Positions 22,464 to 34,730 of a stretch of 64,000 nucleotides of DNA are shown here, piece after piece; positions within the stretch are counted from its first letter, which is position 1; the number at the start of each line of letters is the position of its first letter. The notes beneath the pieces are model-generated. The model was not told where the DNA came from, made no database searches, and saw nothing but the letters and a program-made list of their open reading frames with translations. The position numbers were made by a program, and so were the translations under genes. Source of the stretch: Tubulanus polymorphus (lineage: Eukaryota; Nemertea; Palaeonemertea; Tubulaniformes; Tubulanidae). The stretch covers positions 5,563,001-5,627,000 of the forward strand of contig NC_134031.1 in NCBI RefSeq assembly GCF_964204645.1. The letters are read 5' to 3'.

Positions 22464-24853
22464 AATAGCCCTAAAGTTCGCATCTATTTGGCCATCTTAG
22501 CCGCAAAAAACGAATTGCAACACCGATCACTCTTCCAAATCTTCCAAATGCATGGATAGATTTTTAGGCCAAATAGAATAAACCGGGCTTAAATGAAACG
22601 TTATGTTTTTGGGGAAGGGACTAGAGCAGCGTCGTGCCCGTGCTCCAGGCTTTAGCTGTAGATATGAATCCAGGCATTCCAGCATTTCCTATTGAGAATC
22701 GTCGATGGTTTACCCATAATATAAACCTAGAATGCCTATGTCTTAGAATGCTAAGATCGTTGAAATCGGTAATTCATATAAACATATAACATATTTATCG
22801 TACGCACTCGGAAAACGGCCGCCATTTTGAAAAATACGACGTAAATATAAACATTTTGAACGGGCATATTTTGACTTCAATATCACATATTCATAGAACT
22901 GTCGACCCCTGATGCCGAGAGATCTGATGCCTTTCGCCTGACAATCATTATTACACAGGTAATTACGGTAATAACAATATGGCTGTTTTCTCAGCGGTGT
23001 TTCAGTTGTTGTTTTTACGGCCGTTCCTGATGCGTTGTTAATTATCATTCTCTCGCCGTTACTGATGAGTATTGTCACGATATTATTCCTTCGATAATAA
23101 CAACGGGATTATTGTCTGAATACGCGGAGCTGCACTCACACACACGCACGCCATCAAACTACATCGCCTTTACGCAGATACTGTTCACTAGAATCTACAA
23201 CTTCCTTTTCAACCAGCAAATATTCTCCCAGACGCAAAATGAAATACATTCTCACTTCCAGCTATACTCAAACTCCCATCTCTGCGATAACCCTGTTATA
23301 ATTGTCAGTCTCATCGCTTATTCTCAACTCCCTATTCTTTTTCATTGTCTTTTCCATTTTCTTTGCTACTCTTCTCTTATTTTTATCACCCCTCTGCCAA
23401 TGGTGATTGTAAACTTCTTAAACGATCGTGGCGAGATTTCAAAGGTGGGCCAGTTCACCCCTGTTTTCTTCAAAATCAAACATTGCCAGTTCTGAGAATC
23501 ATACGGGGGAACGAAGGCCGTAGGTGGACAGAAGTCGAGCCTGTCGGAAAGATAAACGAGACATTGAAAATGGGACTATACTTGTATGTCCACGAGGAAA
23601 ATCATGATATATTATATCAGTGTCACAGAACATCAAAATCTATGCACCGAAGCTGCGTATATACATTATACAGTGTATGTATGTTACTATGAAATACGTG
23701 TTTAAAGCAATCCCTTCTTTTTTAACTTCGTAGAATTTACGCTCAAATTAAATGCAGGGTTAGCTTTGATTTGTTAAAATTAGGCATTTAGCGAACAACA
23801 AATCCGAGACGCTGCGTATACGCCTGCAATTAGGCGTGTACGTCTATCTATCAGACGAGATGTGTCGTATTATGTATCACGTGATCGATGAATATAATTA
23901 AAGCAATTTTACCTGGAATTACTCGATTGGTTAGATCAGATAGAATTCGTCGACGATAATTTGCTTTAATAAGATTAAACAAGCTCTGGCGTTCTGAGAA
24001 AAATCTAATTCACGGAGAAATTTATTCAATTATGTTGTAATTAGATTGCGAGCGAAACGTGCTGTAGACACGTATAGGCCACACGTCTGCTTAGAGATGA
24101 TACTAACTTCAAACTTCACAAACGTTGTTCAACTTTCATTTCTAAAACAAAAATAGATTTCGAAATTTGATAGATTATCTAATGACGCAGGTGAACTACT
24201 TATACGGGGTTTGATGTAGCAGAAGGTTAGAAACATCGAATATCGTAAAAAATGTTTCGACCCTGTCTTAGTAGCTAAATTAAATCTTGCCTGTGACATC
24301 GTGGATGATTAAGATTCTTAACATAATGAGATTGAGAATGCGAGGTTTACTAGATATACTGGGTTGAACCGAGAACACGATATTTGAAAGGTCAATGACA
24401 ATCGTTTTTCCAGCTCTCCGACATTCAAATAAACACACACACGAAGATTTTCGGAAATTGATTTTTCGATTATCTTTGGGCCTTACGTATAGGGCTTCTA
24501 TTTCTAATTACAACACAGAAAATTGAGAAGCTGCAACTTTAAGACCTAGCTTGCGTATTGAAGACTACATCCAAAAAAGTAATCTACGGTACGCTGCCTA
24601 GTGTGCAGATTATTTTGAGTTTTGATCTCGAAATATGGAATCTTTCCATCCCTATTTATTTGATTGACTGATTAATTTTTATTTGAATTTTGCATCCCTT
24701 ACAAACCCGCAATACCTACCGGGTTTGATTTCAATATTCCGAAAACGAAGTACACTATACAATCGGATGATTGATCGAATTTTCATTAACTTCTTTTTTT
24801 CAAATCGAAATACATAATCGGAAATTTCGATTCCGATTCGATTAATCAATTTT
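22464..24853. other. Intergenic, no gene
   Basis: Frames of 111-127 residues at 22743-23692 show no domains and are not supported as genes. AT-rich throughout. Confidence 0.45.
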
Positions 24854-25427
24854 CCAACCAGTCTGATCCGGTAAGCGACTGGTTGGGGTTGAGTGTAAAG
24901 CGAGCAAAATCAATTCGAGACTTGCAGCCCCATCCCACCAGAGGGCGCTCAGCGTGCATACAGACTAGTTTATTTGAATTTAGGGTCGGGTCCTATGTTT
25001 TACCTGTGAACATATGTTCAAACCTTCACTTAGACAGAGCCGATAGAATATGCCCCACTTGTAATACTTTAGGTGACGAATCCCATTTTCTGTTTGACTG
25101 TACCTTACTTAACGAACCCCGCGAAAACTATTTGAATTTGAATACCTTTAATACCCTTGATATTCTGAAAAACCCAACGGTCAAATTAGCTAAATTCATT
25201 AAGACCGGCTTAGATGTATATAGATCCCTCCAATAGTATATATAGTATTGTAAATAGTTGATGTATATATATTTCGTTACGTTTTCATTCTCTAAATTTT
25301 AATCACTCCAGTGTTGTTTTGTAAATACATGTATTTGTATATACATGTGCAATAGTTTTCCTCCATATACCATGGAAATGGTTGGAGTGTAAATAAAATC
25401 GTAATCGTAATCGTAATCGTAATCGAC
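24854..25427 (+). mobile_element. 5'-truncated non-LTR retrotransposon
   Basis: Holds the C-terminal end of a reverse-transcriptase polyprotein, then a roughly 190-bp 3' UTR, ending in AATAAA and a (GTAATC)n tail of about five units (25397-25426). Tandem short 3' tails are typical of CR1/RTE/Jockey-like LINEs. Near its left limit is a hairpin, CCAACCAGTC / GACTGGTTGG (24854-24886). The polymerase core is missing, as expected from 5' truncation. Confidence 0.75.
24883..25236 (+). pseudogene. LINE reverse-transcriptase C-terminal fragment
   Basis: The open frame covers 117 residues. It carries C-P-T-C followed seven residues later by H and then four residues later by C (C-x2-C-x7-H-x4-C), with the flanking DESHFLFDC. 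This is the zinc-knuckle-like end common to LINE ORF2 proteins, after a basic RGRSACIQTSLFEFRVGSY-type stretch. The catalytic reverse transcriptase is absent, so it is a dead fragment. The ATG at 24883 is internal to the lost ORF and is not a real start. Confidence 0.75.
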
Positions 25428-27387
25428 TATATTTCACGTGAAACATTTGTTATTTCATTGCCGCCCGTGCAACACGACAACTTTGTACGACGAACGGACG
25501 GAAACTCGTAATAATCAAAATTGATTACAACTCTGGGAGTGAATTCTCACGTGCCCGCGTATCATCAAATTTCGGAATTGGTTCCGTGACTCAGAGATGC
25601 CGGGACCATTTTTTGCCGTCGACACTTATATTTATTTTAGGCCCGTGCGGTGCGGCGCGCCTGGACGGAGAATTAATTCGTGTAGTGATTAATAGTCGTG
25701 TAAATCCTATTGGATTCCGTATGGTCCGTCATCCATATCTTTATTTAATTCCTATGACGGGAGCGAGTGACTCGCTCTCTCGCGCGGGGACGAGCGCCTG
25801 AATAAATTAATCACCGACCACCAGCAAAAAAAGATAATTCGTCGCGTAAAACACAATGAAAGAGCGCATATCAGCGACAATGCTTTTATCTACTTAAACA
25901 ATTCCGACAGGAATAATGACATCGACACGGACTTTTTGTTCCGCTAATTAAAGAACAACAAACATTGCGACGCAGCCTGTAATTTGTTGGCCTAAAGGTC
26001 TGCTTGATCGGATCGGTTTTGCGAAGATATTTTGACCCGATGTTTGGAGATGTTTATACAACTGATTAATTGGAAATGACTGTTCAATTTGTACATTGAA
26101 AAGCTAAGATCGCCAGGCATTGTTTGCGGTGACTTTCTACATGACTCATTGTCAATGAAATACTGAAATATTCATCATCATCAATTTTCCTTCCCATCTT
26201 TTCAACTTTACAAAGGCTTTATCGAAGGAAGAAAAATCCAGGAGGTGGATCAAGGGGAAGACTTTGACAGGAGCACAGAAATGAAAAGGGCATACTGAAA
26301 AAAGGGCAAGTTAAGTATCCACGCAGCCAAAACAAAGGTCTTGAAAATGTTGAAATTTCAGTGCAATTTCATACATTTTCTAGGAACTTGAGGGACCGGA
26401 AAATAAGCTAAATCTTGCGCTGCAGACTGTTATCTTATTAGTGTGAATAGTGCCATTGTATTTTCAGAAGGGCACGGGGAAAATCCCGGCGGGAGTACAA
26501 CGTGCTTCTTGCGCTCCCGTCTGGCACCCTATAACACTACACTTAACATTTTCTGAAAAAACGTGTATAATTGTGCTGTAGGTGAAGGTCGTATGCAGAT
26601 TACTTTCATGAAGAACAATGGGCGAGCGTGTGAACAGATTTGTCGTCGAATAACTCTAGATTAAATCCAAGTCACGTCATTTCGCGTTTACATTTGTCTG
26701 ATGCTCTTCAAGAGAAACGTTTGATAGAATCCTCTCAGCCTCGTTATTTCTCTCTCGCGGCGTCGGAGCAGCGATCAGGAATAAAAAGTTCTAGAAACTT
26801 CTTCTGCGCGCTATCGGCAGAGACACGATTTAACAGAAGCACTTGCTACTTAGCGCGACCTTCAGGTGACTTCTTAAAGGAGCTTTGGAATGAAACATTT
26901 CAAATCCGAAATCATAGTTTCGCTGATTACAGGAATTAAACGGTTTACTACGACTTCGAAAAATGACTAATGCGCCTTTTACTCAGCAGCGAGAACCTCT
27001 TCAATTCGTAATGGCCGCGTACTGTCGAACCGTTTTATTGGACATTTATATGAAAGCTGAATCGCTTCACATCAGAAATCGATACCAATTTGAAATTCCA
27101 ATTCCAATAATAAGCGGTACATTTCGAATAGAGCAGGCATTCGAATTGAACTGAACCTCATGAATGTTATAACCATTTTAAGCGGTGTTCTCGCCGTTCT
27201 TGAAGCCTCTAGTAGAAACTTTATTTCCTGTCGAATTCAACTCGACGAAATTTATTGAGGGGAAGACTTCACAATAGTTGAAAGTGCAATAACTCAGTTC
27301 TGGTGATCCGAAAAAGCCCCTGAACCAGGTACCTCGATATTCTTTGAATTGTAATTCAAATTGACATGATAGATGAGAAAAGTAATT
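25428..27387. other. Intergenic, no gene
   Basis: Short frames only, none with recognisable domains. Confidence 0.45.
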
Positions 27388-27780
27388 AGAAAGTTTATTG
27401 ATGCCTTGAAAGATAACACATATAGGGCTTATTGCTTAATATTGTCGACAATGAATTATATAACATAGATTATATGGTAATGAGGATCAATAAATTTATT
27501 TCGGATTTGAATATATCGATATTTGAATTGAATTGGCCGGCAACCAGTCGATAGGCCTATATAGATGACGTAGTGCAAATCCTTTAAAAAATAATCATCA
27601 AAATTAATCAACAAAATATGAGTTATGAAATATGTTTGATTACTACAAAATATACGCCAAAATTTAAAATTGTAATTGTTATTTTGAAACACCAATATTG
27701 ATGACGTAGTGTAGATCATCTCACACAGAGCCCCTTAATGACGCATACTATAGTATCGATGTATATAAACATTATTGTAA
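27388..27780 (+). repeat. Dispersed repeat family R1, most complete copy
   Basis: Its first half matches 9595-9795 and reverse 39366-39546 (AAAGTTTATTGATGCCTTGA, GAATATATCGAT, GGCAACCAGTC, GATGACGTAGTGCA). Its second half matches 13528-13645 (AAACACCAATATTGATGACG, CTCACACAG). It links the two pieces into one family about 390 bp long. No coding content. Confidence 0.65.
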
Positions 27781-28339
27781 CGGTTTTTACGGCGTCAAAA
27801 AAGACACACGTTTTTATTCATATAGATATATATCTTTTTGATTCGGGATCATTCGGAAAAGTTGCCGGAGAGACTACACACTTAAAATTGTATCGATTTA
27901 TCTTATAACACACATCGCGCAAAACGAGGAGCTGGATTAATGACGTCGCGGGTCGTGAGAAAATACCGGGACACGCGTCTTTGCATCTAATCCCTAGTGG
28001 CGTCCTAAAGCCGCCATCGAGGCCAAATCGTTCAATAAAGCGTTTCACTCTCACTACTCGTGACCCAATTAGAGTCGCTAGAGATATGGCTTATTCAAAC
28101 TTCAAAATGCCTCTTATGCTTAAAAGAGTTATATGTAGTTTATATCCACCCAAGACGGAGAATTACTGATTCAATTATAGGCATGTTGTTTTTAGTAGTG
28201 GATCTGAAAGGACCTTCAACTTTGTTATTTTATTGGAGCAGTCTTTAAATCGACCAAAACGGCATATATACACACAACAAACGTTTGACTGTTAGACTGT
28301 TATTGATCTCAGTATTTCTGAGTTTATGATCAAAATCCA
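27781..28339. other. Intergenic, no gene
   Basis: Nothing recognised apart from AT-rich sequence. Confidence 0.4.
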
Positions 28340-28597
28340 CAGTTAACGACTTTACGATTTATTTTCTGACAGTAACGAAGTTTTGACAAAACTTCATCAT
28401 CAGAAAAACGAAAATTACGAAGTATAAAGCCTAACCTAAATGAATGAATTTACTTTCTCAAATATATGAACGTGAGTATGAAATTTTTTCTTTGATTGCT
28501 TCGTATAAATTGAAAATTTACATATTTGAGGAGGGGTCATCTCCGAGCTCTAAGAGCTGTAACTTTGAAACCGTCAGAAAATAAATCGTGAAATGAT
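28340..28597. mobile_element. Foldback element with TTTATTTTCTGAC arms
   Basis: Left ACGATTTATTTTCTGAC and right GTCAGAAAATAAATCGT are exact inverted repeats about 220 bp apart. Near the left arm a second small hairpin reads AAGTTTTG / CAAAACTT. No coding content. Confidence 0.65.
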
Positions 28598-29398
28598 TTT
28601 GCATAAGCATGTTATATGAGGGGCATTGTGCGTAATTTTCTCATATCACTCCATCCCTCTCCCCACCAGTCTTACTTGTTTGTCGATCAAATCGTATCTT
28701 AAATACTACCGTTATTTGTACTTTGGACTGAGACCCGGACTCCTAGTCCCTCCGATTTCATTTCGAATAACCTAGATGAATTTCCATGTTCCGAAAATTA
28801 AAGATCTCTGGTAGAAAATATCCAATCAATTCAAGACCTTGTACTGTGCGTTTGATGTCGAGCTGTAACCGCTTACCACCAGTTTCATGCCGGTTTTAGG
28901 GCAAACATTGAAAAACCAAACGCGTTATTTCGCGTGGCCTGCGTCAATCGTAGATTGAAGGTGACGGAAGCATCTGTCCCGTTTGCCTCTAATCCAACTG
29001 GACGCGCAGTGACTAATCACAAATTCTTCGGCGGAACGTAAAAAATTTCCTCTCAAGAGATCAAAAAGTCAGACGTCGTCATCAGCAGCCGAGGAATGGT
29101 TAGTTACAGGATGCTTGTGTTTTGTGATTAAGCTGCAGCAGCCGATGGAATCTTGATTTTCTTTTGCGCGCTAGATGAACCGTGAAAGAGAACCAGGTCC
29201 GAATACTGTTTTATCCGTTCTCTCTTTTAAGACCCACGCATTTCGTATCTCGTGGAGAGTCAGTCTGTATATACTACATGTTCTTACACTTTGTCATGTT
29301 AGAACTCTCAGTCTGAAGGTTTACTTACTCTGACTCGTGAAACGTTTCCGTCTAAAATCCACAGTTGTGGATTGCATTCAATATTGGAGTAGCCGCGA
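28598..29398. other. Intergenic, no gene
   Basis: Nothing recognised. Confidence 0.45.
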
Positions 29399-29510
29399 TC
29401 ACGCACGAGCGTTTTAGGCCCGGCACGACCGTTCACACGGTTGCCAAATTCGTCGGACCAGGCCTGAACCAAATTTTAGCACGGGTCAATTTGATGACTC
29501 CCGACCCAGA
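29399..29510. repeat. Repeat with GTTCACACG and GGCCTGAACC motifs
   Basis: Contains GGCCCGGCACGACCGTTCAC, CCAAATTCGTCGG and AGCACGGGTCAATTTG, wording shared with 56410-56535 and in part 12441-12540. Probably one MITE family. Confidence 0.4.
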
Positions 29511-29754
29511 TCCAGTTCCACATTACTCAATTCATGTTCCAAATACACATTTCGTCCAACACCTTTTTGACAGGGACGATCAGTTTTTGTTTATATAAAT
29601 ATCGAAAATCTAATAGCATCTCAGAAAAGATAACAGGCATTGATAATTTTAAAAATGGGAATCCAATTGTGTATAGTTAAAGAAGTAATACGCCTGGTTC
29701 GAAAATTAATAGATCTTATCAACTAACATGTTCAGTTAAGTTTGTAGGGGTGCC

Positions 29755-30070
29755 GGCACCGTTATTGTGGCAATCGAGGGTTCCACCTATGACAGGCGAG
29801 GATCCACCAGGTTCGCTAGTGGTTACTCAGTTACATCGCTTCAATTTCTTCCTCATTTCAATTAAATTTGAATCAACTTTTCTCATTCAATCAAAAAGTA
29901 CAACTATACCATACACTCATTGGGGACGCCAATCTTATATCGATTTGATGACTTGTTTGACAAAATTTCCATTTGGGAGTCCTAAAATCGAGTTCAAAGT
30001 TCATTGAAAATGAACTAATTTTCACTGTCTACAACTGAGTGCATTGTTGCGCCATCTGGTGTGTGCAGGT
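29755..30070 (+). repeat. Dispersed repeat, copy 2 (related to 985-1300)
   Basis: Matches 985-1300 at both ends and shares the motif GGCGAGGATCC-CCAGGTTC and the 3' word GCGCCATCTGGTG. Its plus-strand frame translates with GEDPPGSLV and an F-FF-ISIK run like copy 1. Unknown family. Confidence 0.65.
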
Positions 30071-30696
30071 ACCCCATAAGATTCGTATCTAATTTACATA
30101 TTCTTTATTTTCGACAGGCCCTGGTCGTCGAGGGAATACGGCCAAGGTTAAGACTCTCGTCCACCGCGGCGTCTTTACATAAACCTGGCATCAATCTACC
30201 GATATAGTTCGATCGTTAACCGTGCAGAAATTCCCTATTGGTCAGAAACTCGGGGAAGATTGAGCGGCAGTTTTCCGGCTAACGTTCAACGATGCGGGAA
30301 ACATTGAACAAAGCTATATTATACAGTAACCAGTCGAGTGTGTTTATCTTTATGGATGCACACGTCGGATGTCGGGTAATCCACGCGCGCGGCCAATCGT
30401 CATTCAACCGTCGAGATTAGACACGACCACAAACCGCAAACATACCCGAATCCAAAACAAATATATACGAATGGCTCTGGAGACGTTTCGTGCTAATACC
30501 GAGTCGCGTGCTAATGCAAAGCTACAGAACCTGATTTGCATCAAGACTGTATGTCAAAATACTGACAATTTCCTGTCCCGTAGCACTGTTACCGTTTTAG
30601 AGATCAAGCTTGATAGAAAAACACGACGAAAATGTATCGAAATAAAGTAATCTTTGGCACTAAAGCATTTGAAATGTGTAGTTTGTCTTGAAATGT
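30071..30696. other. Intergenic, no gene
   Basis: Nothing recognised. Confidence 0.4.
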
Positions 30697-30987
30697 CAAA
30701 GCTCCCCGGGCGCGGATCAAGGGCGTCTTGTAGGCCGTGTAGGAGACCCTCAAATCTCATAAACTTTCAACTGGAATCTAATAAACTTTTCTTGCATTAT
30801 AGGAAGATTAAGGCGAAGTTTTCCACTTGGAAATGCTGTAGAATAATCCATCTCACCCATCAACTAATTTTCAAATGCGACGCCTTGCTAATTAATACGT
30901 CTCCAAATATGCCTTTTCAATGATTAAGAGAGCACTTACATGTGCCCAAAGACCTTCAGAGGTAGGCATTGGATCCACCCCTGCTTC
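30697..30987 (+). mobile_element. hAT-like MITE
   Basis: The right end, in reverse, reads CAGGGGTGGATCCAATGCC; the left end contains CCGGGCGCGGATCAAGG, a looser version. The 3' 180 bp match 19797-19970. No coding content and no target duplication identified. Confidence 0.5.
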
Positions 30988-33900
30988 CAATCGATACGTC
31001 GCACGTTTAGATTGATGACTACTTGATCAAAGTAATGGCCTTCGGATCGTATAGGAACTGTCCCTTTTACTCATAGTTAAAAGGTTTTTCTCGAACCTGC
31101 GTGGTTTATTAGTATTCTTGTCACGTAGCCCTAGTCAACACTCTATTACTAATTCCCTTAATGTACGGAGGACAACCCAGACCTCGCCAGTAATGACTAA
31201 ATGGGGCTATCTATATATATGCGCTTTAAGCCCGCTGAGAAATGTATATCTAAATCTTACAAAAAATCTCTTATAGAAAGTAATTGAAGAGAAGATTTAT
31301 ACATAACTTGTATCCTAAAATGACACGCGAGTGCTTTCAGAATCCGACCAGTACCAAGCTCAATTAGAAGCCTGATACATGTTACAACTTGTAATGTGGC
31401 TTTTTGCGCGAATTACATAAAGATGGTCGCATGTTTCTATTCTGTGTATCAATTTTATGAGCCAATGGACCCTATAATTGTATCTGTACTGACAGGAGAT
31501 CTATAAGTCGCAGCGCAGTCTGAATGAAGCACGTGCCAGACCGATCATATCGCTCGTATATTACCGAACCGTCTTTGTTCGTCTGCGTCGCCGGTTTTCT
31601 TCTTCGTAACGCGACATCAAAACGGCTCCAAAACAATATCGCCATGTCACCTACTAAATCATTTTTAGCTGTGTGTCACGGTTTCGCGTTTTGATATTAA
31701 CGACGTCGTCGTCGTCGTGAGCGCCGGATTTTTGCACCGCTCTCTTCTCAACACGGATAATCAAGAACAACGGAGAAAAAGACGAAGACAACGACTCCCA
31801 GGTCGCATAACTCAGTCCGGTCATGCTTCGCGTTCACTCCCAGTACATCCATTGTTAAAATGGCTTTTTGCACCGAACTCCCGCCGCATACACATCTCCG
31901 TCGGATGATTAAGACACTTTGTTAGAGACTCCTCTTGTCTGAAAATTGGTCTCGTATCGAGAGAGAGAGAGAGAGAGCGGGTCTCGGCGCGCATCTCCAA
32001 TCGGAATGAAATGTCATAAACTTGAATTAGTTCTCGGTGAGATGACGGGAATTTGCGTTCGATCCACTTCGAACGTCTCTTCACTTGCGCTTCTGCTAAT
32101 GGCTTTGTGCTCGTGCGACGACGGTTTCACTTTTCGAATCTCGCAGAAAAAAAAACGAGTTCAAATTTTGTTTACATTCCTAGTAAAAAATTGAGACTGA
32201 AATCGACTTTCGTCAAGCGATAATTTGTGAGAGCATCCGATTGAGACAGGCTTAGACAAAAAGACGCCGGGAATTGGGAATCTTATATTAAATATTGTGT
32301 GCTCAGTGATATATACTCGTGGTTCCCCAGCTCCTGAGACTAAAACCCAGGGCCCGGATCTATAGACCGTTATCAACTCTATCCCTGCAGGGGCTAACTC
32401 AATTGATAATGAATTGTGTTAACCCCCGGGTTAAAGTTAATACCGTCGATGAAACCTGCTGATTTCGGACATTGAAGAGGTGTAATAATGATAAGATACA
32501 AGATAATTTACTCCTTGAAGCATTAGTTTCCACTCTCGGGGAAGACTTAGACCATGGATATCCATTTAAGTCGAAGGATTTTACGGGTTTCTGGTCAGTT
32601 GTAGACGAAACCTCTTGGGTTCGAACATGGACTCGAAAAAGTGAAGTCCATGTCTCAAACACAATATGTAGGCGATATACGTAGAAAAGGAATCGATAGA
32701 GACAAGTCCTCAGTGAACTCCGACTAGTTCAGGCTGTAAATAACAGTCGTACATATTTTTTTTTTCAATCATGAGGAAACCAACATAAAGACCGTCGTGA
32801 TTTTTACTCGATCATCAATCTATTGAATTGGTACAAATGACTTCCTCGTCCAGGATTTATCCATCGGCATAGAGATATTTTATGTGGCGCGCGGGGGCGA
32901 AAACCGGTGATTCCGCGCAACCAAGTGGCGACCTTATGCCGCGGTTTATCAATCAATCTCGTATTATTAGTTTTATTATGTCAAACGTTATCGGTAGATT
33001 TTATCAATGTGAGCCGTTATTAAAAGATGACTGATATATCGGAAAGTGATGAAATTTATTGCCGCATAAAACATCGGCGTAGTGGCAGATGAAGATGGGT
33101 TCGGATCGATGGCAACAGATGCCCGATTTCTCATCTCCCAGCGTCGTCTCAATCATCTTCCCGGCGGCGGCTTGGTTTTCAGTTCCCCCGATCAGTCGTC
33201 TGCTGCTGCGGTGGTAATTCGGTGTTTGTCGATGGATCATCGTACTAAAAACCACTGGCGTCTTTCGTTGTATAAGATCATATTTCAATGGGGTTACAGA
33301 ACGAACGTCTGCCAAGCGACGGACGATGAAATGAATAACACGACGCAAATCGATATCAAGACGAAACTAGCGAAAGTCAAAAAGAAGAAATTTTGCGACG
33401 ATGGATGTTAACATGTTCCTTGTTATCATCAGCGTAAATTTTACCAACGGTGGGTAAGCTTCTATTATTGTGGTCGTTTAAGAAAAATCGAACCATCTCG
33501 AGATTGGAAACCTTTTGGTACGTAAGCCAGATCACAACATGCTTAGGCTGAAAGATGATGATACCTTGCAATAAAATTTGTAATCAGTTCATTTCTATAG
33601 CTGCCGGGTCTGTTATCGTTATCAGGTTTTGGTAAAACAAAAGTAATGTACAGGCCTATAGGGTAGATAGGCGGTCAGCCGGGTCCGCTTTTTAGCTCGG
33701 AAATGGGAAACGAGGTATCATTTTCTTGATGAATCGCTAAGGTGATGGACTCGATGATGGACTATTTTTGGTTTTTTCATACCAAGTGAATATTTTGCAA
33801 ATAAGATTTCATTTTACGCCAAAATACGGCGAATTGGTCCACTATAGAACCAAAAACGTGACATGAGAATCAAAATGATTGAAATTACCGAATTTTTTCA

Positions 33901-34469
33901 CATCAGTTACATAACGTGGAACTTGTCCGGGCTGCCATGCTTACACACGCGGGCGTAGTAAAAGTTCAGCGGAAATCGAACAACGACAACGAAAAAACAT
34001 TCGCATCCAACAGATTCTGATTGTTTAAAAAAAACACGCGGACGATGTCCACTCGGATGATATCGTGCATTGATATTCCATGCATAAAGTCATTATTCGT
34101 GGCTTCTATCAATTTACCGAACGCGACATAGTTTCATTACCGACGCGCAGTTAGCTTCGTTATGCGCGTTTGTTTATCGACGGTCGGCGCGCGCAACGAC
34201 GACTGACCATCATCGGTGACAGTTCTATCAGACTTGATCAAACGATTCGCCGCGCCGTACACATCAGTCGATCCCGGCACCACGCGTACAGCGTACAAAC
34301 AAGACTTACCTCCTCTAATGCACGCTACGTTAAAAAGTAAATGACCAACCAGCCGAGCGTTGCCATCATCCGCGAGGCTAGGCCTACAACTTCTCTGAAT
34401 ATAAATCGAATTACACCCTTTCTCTCGATCGTACATAGTTTCGCAATACACAGCACGGCACATATATTA
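30988..34469. other. Intergenic, no gene
   Basis: A GA dinucleotide run sits at about 31960-31978. Overlapping frames at 33004-33411 and 34137-34463 look like chance. At 32347-32430 there is a GGGCCCGGATCTATAGACCG block like the ends of the GGGCC MITE group. Confidence 0.4.
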
Positions 34470-34730
34470 CTTGGAAACTAGTGGAAACCTGATCTTAGTT
34501 TTTGGAAAGAATAATTTCCTTTTTCACAGTCGACTGAGAGGGTTGATTGAGAGCGTGTTTGAGGTTTTACATTTCTCTTTTTTCTTCTTCACTTTTTTAT
34601 TTTCGAGGGACCTATTTTGTGTTTCTACATTCCCCTCCAAGTTTGATTCACTGTATTTTGTATTTCTGTGTGTATTATGCTGCATGTAAGAAATACATGG
34701 AAATAAAGATTTTAATTCAATTCAATTCAT
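34470..34730 (+). mobile_element. Possible LINE 3' end
   Basis: A T-rich 3'-UTR-like stretch ends AAATAAAGATTTTAATTC followed by an (AATTC)n-type tail. This matches the layout of the LINE tail at 25397-25427 but without any reverse-transcriptase residue. Weak. Confidence 0.3.

Noticed and set aside
23112-23692. Two overlapping frames of 115-127 residues
   Set aside because: AT-rich, low-complexity translation with no family resemblance.
33004-33411. Frames on both strands over the same bases
   Set aside because: Mutually antisense, no motifs, likely chance.
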